The notes under the pieces were generated by a model that saw only the letters and a list, made by a program, of their open reading frames with translations, was not told where the DNA came from and made no database searches. From assembly GCF_936928535.1 (NCBI RefSeq), contig NZ_CAKZHY010000022.1, positions 1-58,007 on the forward strand: a stretch of 58,007 nt of DNA, written 5' to 3'. A program made the position numbers and the translations under genes. The DNA comes from an uncultured Bradyrhizobium sp. (GTDB taxonomy: Bacteria; Pseudomonadota; Alphaproteobacteria; Rhizobiales; Xanthobacteraceae). Each line of letters starts with the position of its first letter. The stretch's first letter is position 1. Of this stretch, positions 51,870-58,007 are shown in pieces.

Positions 51870-52649
51870 ATGTCGGACAAGATGCAATTGGTGGTGGCGA
51901 CGCCCTGCTTTGGCGGGCAGGTGTCGAGCATTTACGCGAGTTCGATCTTCGCGCTGCAGCGCGCCGTGCACGGCATGTCCAATCTCGGGCTCAAGGTGCT
52001 GCTGCGGGACGGTGATGCGCTGATCACGCGCGCACGTGCCAATCTGGTCGCAATGTTCCTGGACGACCCTCATGCCACGCATTTCCTGTTTATCGACGCC
52101 GACATCGGCTTCAAGCCCGAGCAGGTGTTCCGGCTAATCGAATGCGGCGCCGACGTCGTCGCCGGCTGCTATCCGATCAAGCGGGTCAACTGGGACAAGG
52201 CGAGGAGGGCGATCCAGGCCGGGCGAACCGACTTGACCGCAGCCTCGCTCGACTACGTGCTCGAGATCGAGGACCCAGATCGCGTCGTCGTGGTCAACGG
52301 TTTTACCCGCGTGCGCTATGCGGGCACCGGCTTCCTGATGATCCGCCGCCAGGCGCTGGAGGCGATGTGCCGCCATCCTGATTACGCCAATCTGCAATTC
52401 TTCCGCGAGCATTCGCACGACACCTTGGCTGCGAGCCAGAACCGGTTCGCGCTGTTCGAATGCATGATCGACCCGGCGACTGGCACGTACCTCTCCGAGG
52501 ACTTCGCCTTCTGCAAGCGCTGGACCGATATCGGCGGCGAGATCTGGGCCGATATCCAGAGCTCGCTCGATCATGTCGGTCCCTCGGTGTTCCACGGCGA
52601 CATCGCCTCGCAATTTGCGCCGGCCCCCGCGGCGGCCGACGCGGCGTGA
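51870..52649 (+). CDS. Glycosyltransferase-like (GT-A fold) protein in the flagellar operon
   Basis: A 259-residue soluble protein. It opens QLVVATPCFGGQVSSIYASS; the DxD-type motif is in THFLFIDADIGFKPEQV; GADVVAGCYPIK, YAGTGFLMIRRQAL and LSEDFAFCKRW complete a pattern like family-2 or ANP1/VAN1-like glycosyltransferases. Its place right after flgL suggests glycosylation of flagellin or hook proteins (inference). Start set at ATG 51870, with GGAG 7 bases before; a TTG at 51849 is possible. No terminator separates it from flgL (71 bp gap) or from the next gene (10 bp). Confidence 0.75.
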   Translation: MSDKMQLVVATPCFGGQVSSIYASSIFALQRAVHGMSNLGLKVLLRDGDALITRARANLVAMFLDDPHATHFLFIDADIGFKPEQVFRLIECGADVVAGCYPIKRVNWDKARRAIQAGRTDLTAASLDYVLEIEDPDRVVVVNGFTRVRYAGTGFLMIRRQALEAMCRHPDYANLQFFREHSHDTLAASQNRFALFECMIDPATGTYLSEDFAFCKRWTDIGGEIWADIQSSLDHVGPSVFHGDIASQFAPAPAAADAA

Positions 52650-52659
52650 GTCCCCCGGG

Positions 52660-54264
52660 ATGAGCATCGGCGCATCCCGTCCGTTAGACATCGAGCGCGC
52701 ATCCGAGGGCGGCTCGCGCTATCGTCTGCGCGATCTGTTCACGCCGCTGGACACGCTGCTCGTCTCCGGCGGTGATGAGCGGTTGGCGCTCGATGCGAAA
52801 GAGCGCGTCAACGCCTATGGCTGCGGACCCTCGCCGGACCCCGAGATCTGGAATTTCGCCTCGTCGACCGCCTCGGCGATCTCGCAAGCGGCCTATGACC
52901 GTGCCGCGCGGGCGCGCGAGGACCTGGTCCACAAATCGCTGTTCGACGAGGTCGAGATTGCGTTCGACCGGCGTTGCGAGGACATGCGCGACGAACTGCG
53001 CGGTCACCTCCAGCTTCCACCGGGCGTCGACGTGGTGTTCTCGCCCTCGGGCACGGATTCCCAGCTCCACGCTCTGTTCCTTGCCCACGCGGTGCTCGGT
53101 GCGCCGCCGGTGACGATCGTGGTCGGCGCCGACCAGACCGGCAGCGGCACTGTTCATACCGCGCGCGGTCACCATTTCAGCACGACGACGACGGCGAGCG
53201 GCGTTGCTGTGCGCAAGGATGCTGCGATTGCGGGCCTTGCCGGCGACACGATCGGGGTGCCGTTGCTGGACGCGGCCTCCGGCGCGATGTGCACCGACGC
53301 GGATGCCGAAATCATCCGCGCCATCGAGGTCAGCCTCGCGCGAGGCCGGCGCGTTCTGTTGCAGATCATGGATTCATCAAAGCTCGACTGGCGTGCACCG
53401 AGCGCCGCCTGTCTCGACGAGATCGGGCGGCGCTGGCCGCGCCAGATTCAGGTCGTCGTCGATGCCTGCCAGGCGCGGCTCGGCCGCCGGCGGCTGCGTA
53501 GCTATCTCGACCGCGGCTACATGGTGCTGATGACAGGGTCGAAGTTCTTCGGTGGTCCCGCCTTCAGCGGAGCGCTGCTGGTGCCGAAGGGGCTGTCGCG
53601 CGCGCTCGACCGGATCGAACGGATCGCGCCTGATTTCTTTGGCTACGCGGGCCGCTGCGACTGGCCGATGGCGTGGACGGCGCTGCGCTCGCGCTTCGAA
53701 CGCAGACCAAATTTCGGCCAATGGCTGCGCTGGGAAGCGGCGCTGGCCGAGATCGAAAGCTACTATGCCGTGCCCGGCGCGTTCCGCGCGAAGGCGATGG
53801 CCGAACTTGCCATCGGCATCGACAGCATGATCACGCTGTCGCCGTCGTTGCGCGCCGTACCGGCACCGGTCGACACCGTTGATGCCAATAATGAAGAATT
53901 TATGCAGCGTTCGATCTTTCCGTTTACGCTGACGCGCCATAATAAGCCGGTGTCGATCTCAGATACCAGCGCCGTTCATCGCGCGCTCGCGCGCGACATG
54001 AACGATGATGTCGGCGGCAGCGCGGCGGACCGGGAGGTTACCGCGCAACGCTGCCTGGTCGGCCAGCCGGTGCGGCTCGCGCAACCGGACGGCGCGCCCC
54101 AGGCCGTATTACGGCTGTGTGTCGGCGCGCGGCTCGTCACCGACGCCTGGTCGGCCGATAGCGCGCAGGCCCAACGCAATGTGCAGCACATTCTCGATCG
54201 CATCGCCCACGTCCTGGTGAAGATCGAGCTGCTGCTCGACCATACTGCCGCTGTGCCGGCGTAG
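52660..54264 (+). CDS. PLP-dependent fold-type-I enzyme of unknown reaction
   Basis: A 534-residue protein with aminotransferase class V/cysteine-desulfurase-like landmarks. SPSGTDSQLHALFLAH is the PLP-phosphate loop, VVVDACQARLG holds Asp268 (pyridine N partner) and MTGSKFFGGPAFSGALLVP holds Lys295, the probable Schiff-base lysine. The N-terminus (about 1-60) and a C-terminal domain of about 150 residues are not typical. The reaction is unknown. It starts 10 bp after the glycosyltransferase-like gene and is followed 19 bp later by an ATP-grasp gene, then a decarboxylase: a compact PLP/ATP-grasp/PLP cassette. Confidence 0.78.
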   Translation: MSIGASRPLDIERASEGGSRYRLRDLFTPLDTLLVSGGDERLALDAKERVNAYGCGPSPDPEIWNFASSTASAISQAAYDRAARAREDLVHKSLFDEVEIAFDRRCEDMRDELRGHLQLPPGVDVVFSPSGTDSQLHALFLAHAVLGAPPVTIVVGADQTGSGTVHTARGHHFSTTTTASGVAVRKDAAIAGLAGDTIGVPLLDAASGAMCTDADAEIIRAIEVSLARGRRVLLQIMDSSKLDWRAPSAACLDEIGRRWPRQIQVVVDACQARLGRRRLRSYLDRGYMVLMTGSKFFGGPAFSGALLVPKGLSRALDRIERIAPDFFGYAGRCDWPMAWTALRSRFERRPNFGQWLRWEAALAEIESYYAVPGAFRAKAMAELAIGIDSMITLSPSLRAVPAPVDTVDANNEEFMQRSIFPFTLTRHNKPVSISDTSAVHRALARDMNDDVGGSAADREVTAQRCLVGQPVRLAQPDGAPQAVLRLCVGARLVTDAWSADSAQAQRNVQHILDRIAHVLVKIELLLDHTAAVPA

Positions 54265-54283
54265 TCCCTGTCAGAGGTGTGAG

Positions 54284-55531
54284 ATGTTGCATCCGCTTGC
54301 CGCGCCGAACTATGCCGATCGTATCGGCTTTGCGCATTTGACCCGCCAGGCCTTCGAGGGAGTCGATCTGCACCCGTTGCGCGAGCATCTGCTGGCGCGG
54401 CTCGCGGAAGGAACGGCGCAGGCCGGCGAGGGGCTGGATTTGTCCCTGATTGCCCAGCTCATGGGCGAGAAGGAAGCCGGGCTCGTGATCCAGTCCGAGG
54501 TGCTCTCGTTCCATCAGCTGTTTCGTACTCCCACCGCTGCGCCGAAGCCGGGCTTGCGCGTGCTTGCGCTGGCAGCCGACATTGACATGGGCGGCAACAC
54601 GCCGATCGAATTCCTGCTCGAAGGCTCCGACATCGAGCTCCTCACGCTCTACGTGACCAAGTCAACCGGCCTGCCGGAAACACTGCCTGAACATGACGTT
54701 GCCATCGTGGTCGCATCCGACTCCGAGGAATGCCGCGAAGCGCTTGCGCTGATCGAAAAGGCCGCGCCGCACTGGCCGCGACCGCTGCTCAATCGCCCCG
54801 AGCTGATCGGCAATCTCGATCGCGACAAGCTGTATCGGCTGCTGGCCGACATTCCCGGTCTCGACATTCCCGTGACGGCCCATGCGACGCGTGCGCAATT
54901 GATTGATCTTTCTGATGGTCGGATCGCTTGCGCGGCGATCACGGATGAGCTGCACTTCCCGATGATCGTGCGGCCGCGCGGCACGCACGCCGGCGTCGGG
55001 CTCGCGAAGATCGATGATGCCGCCGCGCTTGCGACGTATCTCGCCGAGCGGCAGGAGCAAGACTTCTTCGTGGCGCGTTTCGTCAACTACGCAAGTCCCG
55101 ACGGTCTCTATCGCAAGATCCGGCTCACCATGGTCGATGGCAAACCCTATGCCTGCCACATGGCGATCGCCGATCGCTGGGACATCTGGTACCTCAACGC
55201 CTACATGGCGTTCAGCGAAGAGAAGCGCGCTGAAGAAGCCATCTTCATGCAGGACTTCGACCGTGCTTTTGCCGGGCGCCACAGACACGCGCTCGATGAA
55301 ATGAGCCGCCGCGTCGGGCTCGATTATTTCATCGTCGATTGTGCCGAGAACCAGAACGGCGAGCTCCTGGTGTTCGAAGCCGACAACACCGCCGTCGTGC
55401 ACAACATGGATTCGCCGGCCGTGTTTCCATACAAGCCGCCGCAGATGCGCAAGATCTTCGCTGCTTTCACCGCGATGCTGTCGCGGCACGCCAAGGGGGC
55501 TGCGGAGGCCGGCGCGGGGTTTGCCGCATGA
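54284..55531 (+). CDS. ATP-grasp ligase-like protein
   Basis: A 415-residue protein. The central part (about 90-200) is a pre-ATP-grasp domain: GLRVLALAADIDMGGNTPIEFLL and EHDVAIVVASDSEE. The ATP-grasp domain follows: HFPMIVRPRGTHAGVGLAKI (ATP-binding strand and loop), QDFFVARFVNYASPDGLYRKIR and, at the metal site, GLDYFIVDCAENQNGELLVFEADNTAVVH. Such enzymes join a carboxylate, via acyl phosphate, to an amine or thiol. The substrates are unknown; the flanking PLP enzymes suggest an amino acid and an amine. The stop overlaps the next start (ATGA), indicating coupled translation. Confidence 0.82.
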   Translation: MLHPLAAPNYADRIGFAHLTRQAFEGVDLHPLREHLLARLAEGTAQAGEGLDLSLIAQLMGEKEAGLVIQSEVLSFHQLFRTPTAAPKPGLRVLALAADIDMGGNTPIEFLLEGSDIELLTLYVTKSTGLPETLPEHDVAIVVASDSEECREALALIEKAAPHWPRPLLNRPELIGNLDRDKLYRLLADIPGLDIPVTAHATRAQLIDLSDGRIACAAITDELHFPMIVRPRGTHAGVGLAKIDDAAALATYLAERQEQDFFVARFVNYASPDGLYRKIRLTMVDGKPYACHMAIADRWDIWYLNAYMAFSEEKRAEEAIFMQDFDRAFAGRHRHALDEMSRRVGLDYFIVDCAENQNGELLVFEADNTAVVHNMDSPAVFPYKPPQMRKIFAAFTAMLSRHAKGAAEAGAGFAA

Positions 55532-57024
55532 ACGAGATCATCCGCAAGACGCAAGCCGGCGTCACGAACGGATCGCTCGATCCGCAAGAGTGGAGCGCGT
55601 TTCGCGACCTCGCCCATCTTATGCTCGACGAGGCGATCGACGGCATCGCCAACGTCCGCGCGCGGCCGGTCTGGCAGCCGATCCCCGACGAAGTCCGTGC
55701 GGCCGTGCGAAGCGATGAGCCGCGCGAGGCCACCGATCTCGCCGAAGTCTATCGCGAGTTCTCCGAACACGTGGCCCCTTACGCGACGGGTAACGTTCAT
55801 CCCGGCTTCATGGGCTGGGTGCATGGCGGCGGCACCGCCGTCGGCATGGTCGCGGAGATGCTCGCGGCGGGCCTCAACGCCAATCTCGGCGGGCGCGACC
55901 ACATGCCGATCGAGATCGAGCGCCAGATCGTCGAGTGGATGCGCGGCTTGTTCGGCTTTCCGCAAGGTGCGAGCGGCATCTTCGTCACCGGCACGTCGAT
56001 GGCCAATCTGATGGCCGTGTTGGTGGCGCGCACGAATGCGCTCGGCGCGCTGGCGCGGCAGCACGGCATCGGCGGTGACGGCGCGCTGCTGACGGCTTAC
56101 GCGTCGAAGGCCGCGCATGGTTGCATCTCTCGCGCGATGGACATTGCCGGGTTCGGCACCGATGCGCTGCGCCAGATCGATATCGACGCCGACCATCGCA
56201 TCGATGTCGCTGCGCTGCGTGCGCGGATCGCCTGTGATCGCGAAGTCGGCTTCATGCCGTTCCTGGTCACGGCGTCGGCCGGCACCGTCGACATCGGCGC
56301 GATCGACGATCTCAAGGCGATCGCAGAGCTGTGCCGCGAGGAAGGCATCTGGTTTCACGTCGACGGCGCCTTCGGGGCGCTCGCGATCCTGTCGCCTGAG
56401 CTCGCGCCATTGCTCGATGGCATTGCATTTGCGGATTCGATCGCACTCGATTTCCACAAATGGGGGCAGGTGCCTTATGACGCCGGCTTGCTGCTGGTGC
56501 GCGATGGCGAACGTCACAGGCAGGCCTTTGCGCAACCGGCAGCCTATCTGAGCCGGGAGGCGAGGGGGCTCGCGGCCGGCGCCGTCTGGCCTTGCGATCT
56601 CGGTCCGGATCTGTCGCGCGGCTTTCGTGCGCTGAAGACGTGGTTCACTCTGAAGACGTTCGGCACCATCAGGCTGGGTGAGGTGATCGCGCGAAGCTGC
56701 GCGCTCGCAAGATATCTGGAGACGCGCGTGCTGGCCGAGCCCCGGCTCGAGCTGCTGGCGCCGGTCAATCTCAATATCGTCTGCTTCCGCTACCGTGCCG
56801 ACGATGCGGTCAATCGCGAAGTGGTCGCCGATATCCAGGAGTCCGGCATCGCTGCGCCGTCGAGCACGATTCTGGACGGCAAGTTCGCGATCCGTGCCGC
56901 GATCGTCAATCATCGCACGGAAGAGAGTGATATCGACGCGCTGGTGGCGGCCGTGATCAAGTTCGGCATGCAGCGCACCGGCGGAGTGATCGAGGTCGAG
57001 GCACCGCCGCTCGCGACGCAGTGA
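55528..57024 (+). CDS. PLP-dependent group II amino-acid decarboxylase
   Basis: A 498-residue member of the aromatic-L-amino-acid/glutamate decarboxylase family. Schiff-base Lys311 is in ALDFHKWGQVPYDAG; Asp279 (WFHVDGAFGA) contacts the pyridine N; His198 (KAAHGCISRA) stacks on the ring. The active-site entrance motif GNVHPGFMGWVHGGGTAVG is also typical. Its substrate (aromatic amino acid, Glu, 2,4-diaminobutyrate or other) cannot be read. Its start overlaps the ATP-grasp stop by 4 bp. It is the last gene of the run from flgE; a strong hairpin follows at 57039-57079. Confidence 0.88.
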   Translation: MNEIIRKTQAGVTNGSLDPQEWSAFRDLAHLMLDEAIDGIANVRARPVWQPIPDEVRAAVRSDEPREATDLAEVYREFSEHVAPYATGNVHPGFMGWVHGGGTAVGMVAEMLAAGLNANLGGRDHMPIEIERQIVEWMRGLFGFPQGASGIFVTGTSMANLMAVLVARTNALGALARQHGIGGDGALLTAYASKAAHGCISRAMDIAGFGTDALRQIDIDADHRIDVAALRARIACDREVGFMPFLVTASAGTVDIGAIDDLKAIAELCREEGIWFHVDGAFGALAILSPELAPLLDGIAFADSIALDFHKWGQVPYDAGLLLVRDGERHRQAFAQPAAYLSREARGLAAGAVWPCDLGPDLSRGFRALKTWFTLKTFGTIRLGEVIARSCALARYLETRVLAEPRLELLAPVNLNIVCFRYRADDAVNREVVADIQESGIAAPSSTILDGKFAIRAAIVNHRTEESDIDALVAAVIKFGMQRTGGVIEVEAPPLATQ

Positions 57025-57038
57025 TCGTGATCGGCTGA

Positions 57039-57079
57039 AACGACAACGGCCCCGGAGATGATCCTGGGCCGTTGTCGTT
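57039..57079. terminator. Strong bidirectional hairpin between the decarboxylase gene and flbT
   Basis: A perfect 14-bp inverted repeat (57039-57052 against 57066-57079) with a 13-base loop, between two convergent genes. It probably ends both the flgE-to-decarboxylase transcript and the flbT transcript. T-runs are modest. Confidence 0.8.
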
Positions 57080-57098
57080 GAAGGCGGGAGTGCGCCGA

Positions 57099-57521
57099 TC
57101 AGGCCGCGGTGGCGTCCGTCTTGGGATGCGTGGCCTCGAACTGCTCACGCAGCTTGTCCTCGTAGGCGATCAGCTTGCGGGCGTCCTTCAGGGCCCGGTA
57201 GAGATCGCCGCTCATGATGTTGTTGTTGATGCTCTCGATGATCGGCCAGGCGCTGGGCACGGCGGTGATGATGTCGCGCACCAGGTTGAAGTAGGTGCCG
57301 TGCTGGCTCTGCGGATCCGGCGAGATGTACATCAGCTGGACCGCCAGATAGACGAGCTTGGCAGGCGTATCCGCCGTCTCGGGCGTGAGGATGTCACGCT
57401 CGCGCAGGATCGGCACGTTGTCGCCGTCGATCAGAAGGCGGGCGCGCTGGTCGGTGTTGGTGATGACGCAGTTCCCGACAATGATGCGTTCGTGCGGCCT
57501 GAGCTCGACCTTGAGGGCCAT
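57099..57521 (-). CDS. flbT: Flagellin expression regulator FlbT
   Basis: A 140-residue protein that matches FlbT throughout: MALKVELRPHERIIVGNCVI, then RARLLIDGDNVPILRERDILTPE, PAKLVYLAVQLMYI and YRALKDARKLIAYEDKL. In Caulobacter FlbT acts on flagellin mRNA leaders and stability. It is encoded divergently from the flagellin gene, its likely target. The ATG at 57521 is the family start. FlaF, the frequent neighbour, is not seen in this window. Confidence 0.95.
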   Translation of the reverse strand: MALKVELRPHERIIVGNCVITNTDQRARLLIDGDNVPILRERDILTPETADTPAKLVYLAVQLMYISPDPQSQHGTYFNLVRDIITAVPSAWPIIESINNNIMSGDLYRALKDARKLIAYEDKLREQFEATHPKTDATAA

Positions 57522-57841
57522 TTGCCTGTTCTCCATCAACGCTTTCGTAACCGAAGCGCGTGTTGTGGCGGTTCAGGGTGCAATACTCCCTCAACATTAG
57601 TTAACGAGTTCTGAATCCGGGCCGTCGCCACGGAAAAGCTCAATCATATCAACGCTGAAATCGCTGGGCGGGGTGCCGGTGCCGTCGCGTTGGTGGGCCG
57701 AATCACGCCGCGACTCAGCGAAAGCGCGGGTTTCATTTCATGCTTCGTTAGATTCTCGGAGCCACCGTCCGCCGGTCGCTGGGTCAATCAAGATCCCAGG
57801 ACGCGTAACAGTAGCGTCGTTTACCAGAAAGGTAACACCCA
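57522..57841. promoter_or_regulatory. Divergent flbT/flagellin control region and leader
   Basis: A 320-base gap that must contain both promoters. I found no convincing sigma-54 box with a 10-base GG-GC spacing. Just before the flagellin gene, TTACC-AGAAA-GGTAA (57821-57835) can pair over 5 bp, placing the AAGG ribosome site (57830-57833) partly in the stem, 8 bases before the ATG. This is a plausible site for translational control by FlbT. Confidence 0.45.
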
Positions 57842-58007
57842 ATGTCCGGTATCGTTCTTTCCGCATCGGTTCGTCAGAACCTGCTCTCCCTCCAGTCCAC
57901 CGCTGACCTCCTCGCCACCACGCAAAATCGCCTGGCCACCGGCAAGAGCGTCAACTCGGCCCTGGACAACCCCACCAACTTCTTCACGGCACAGTCGCTC
58001 GACAACC
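57842..58007 (+). CDS. fliC: Flagellin, N-terminal part (runs off the window)
   Basis: The first 55 residues are present: SGIVLSASVRQNLLSLQST, then ATTQNRLATGKSVNSALDNP and NFFTAQSLDN. This is the conserved flagellin D0/D1 helix, with the LATGK-NSA-DNP signature. It resembles Bradyrhizobium thick (subpolar) flagellins (from memory). AAGG 8 bases upstream of ATG 57842 is the ribosome site. It is divergent from flbT. Confidence 0.95.
   Translation, partial: MSGIVLSASVRQNLLSLQSTADLLATTQNRLATGKSVNSALDNPTNFFTAQSLDN

Noticed and set aside
57522..57841. Sigma-54 promoter for the flagellin gene
   Set aside because: Several TGGC- or TTGCA-like pieces exist, but none has GG and GC 10 bases apart in the right orientation.

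Overview
The window is high-GC DNA packed with genes on both strands and reads as a chromosomal segment of an alphaproteobacterium of the order Hyphomicrobiales, most likely Bradyrhizobium or a close relative. The reasons are: a partial flagellin at the right end whose N-terminus resembles Bradyrhizobium thick-flagellum flagellins (from memory); FlbT beside it; a 1,970-residue homologue of the growth-pole-ring protein of polar-growing Rhizobiales; a thioredoxin-reductase-like ferredoxin-NADP reductase; and several long palindromic intergenic repeats of kinds I recall as abundant in Bradyrhizobium. No tRNA, rRNA, CRISPR array, insertion sequence or phage gene was seen. The taxon call is inference.

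Layout. 1-5841: tail of an unknown gene, a secreted caspase-like protein, an Ala/Glu/Pro-rich unknown protein, an MFS transporter and a convergent dipeptide epimerase. 5961-8792: a three-gene Mla/MCE lipid ABC importer (STAS-MlaE permease, ATPase, MCE protein). 8804-16489: a DUF4279 protein, the giant polar-growth protein, an Hpt phosphotransfer protein and a 2Fe-2S ferredoxin. 16499-19855: hotdog thioesterase, ferredoxin reductase and three small exported proteins. 20040-27977: a complete D-glucarate/galactarate catabolic locus (garD, 2-oxoglutarate semialdehyde dehydrogenase, gudD, kdgD, LysR regulator, MFS permease), which converts both hexarates to 2-oxoglutarate; two matching 18-bp motifs lie before the permease gene and before kdgD.

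28204-45029 is mixed housekeeping and accessory content: SGNH hydrolase, YbhN-like membrane protein, DUF892 stress protein with a candidate EcfG promoter, two divergent drug-efflux-type MFS proteins, an MHYT-PAS-GGDEF-EAL c-di-GMP protein, DUF218 protein, MocR-type regulator divergent from a DUF1127 protein, universal stress protein, SixA phosphatase, an FAD oxidoreductase and an exported MsrB.

45141-58007 is a flagellar locus. A clear sigma-54 type promoter precedes flgE-flgK-flgL. These run without a visible terminator into a glycosyltransferase-like gene and a tightly coupled three-gene cassette: PLP-dependent fold-type-I enzyme, ATP-grasp ligase and PLP-dependent decarboxylase. The run ends at a strong hairpin at 57039-57079, followed by flbT (minus strand) and, divergently, the flagellin gene. 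The cassette is the best candidate for an undescribed system: a small-molecule or modification pathway wired into flagellar expression. A second striking feature is a roughly 260-residue module, made of two flagellin-IN-like repeats, that is shared by FlgE and FlgL and is similar even at the DNA level.
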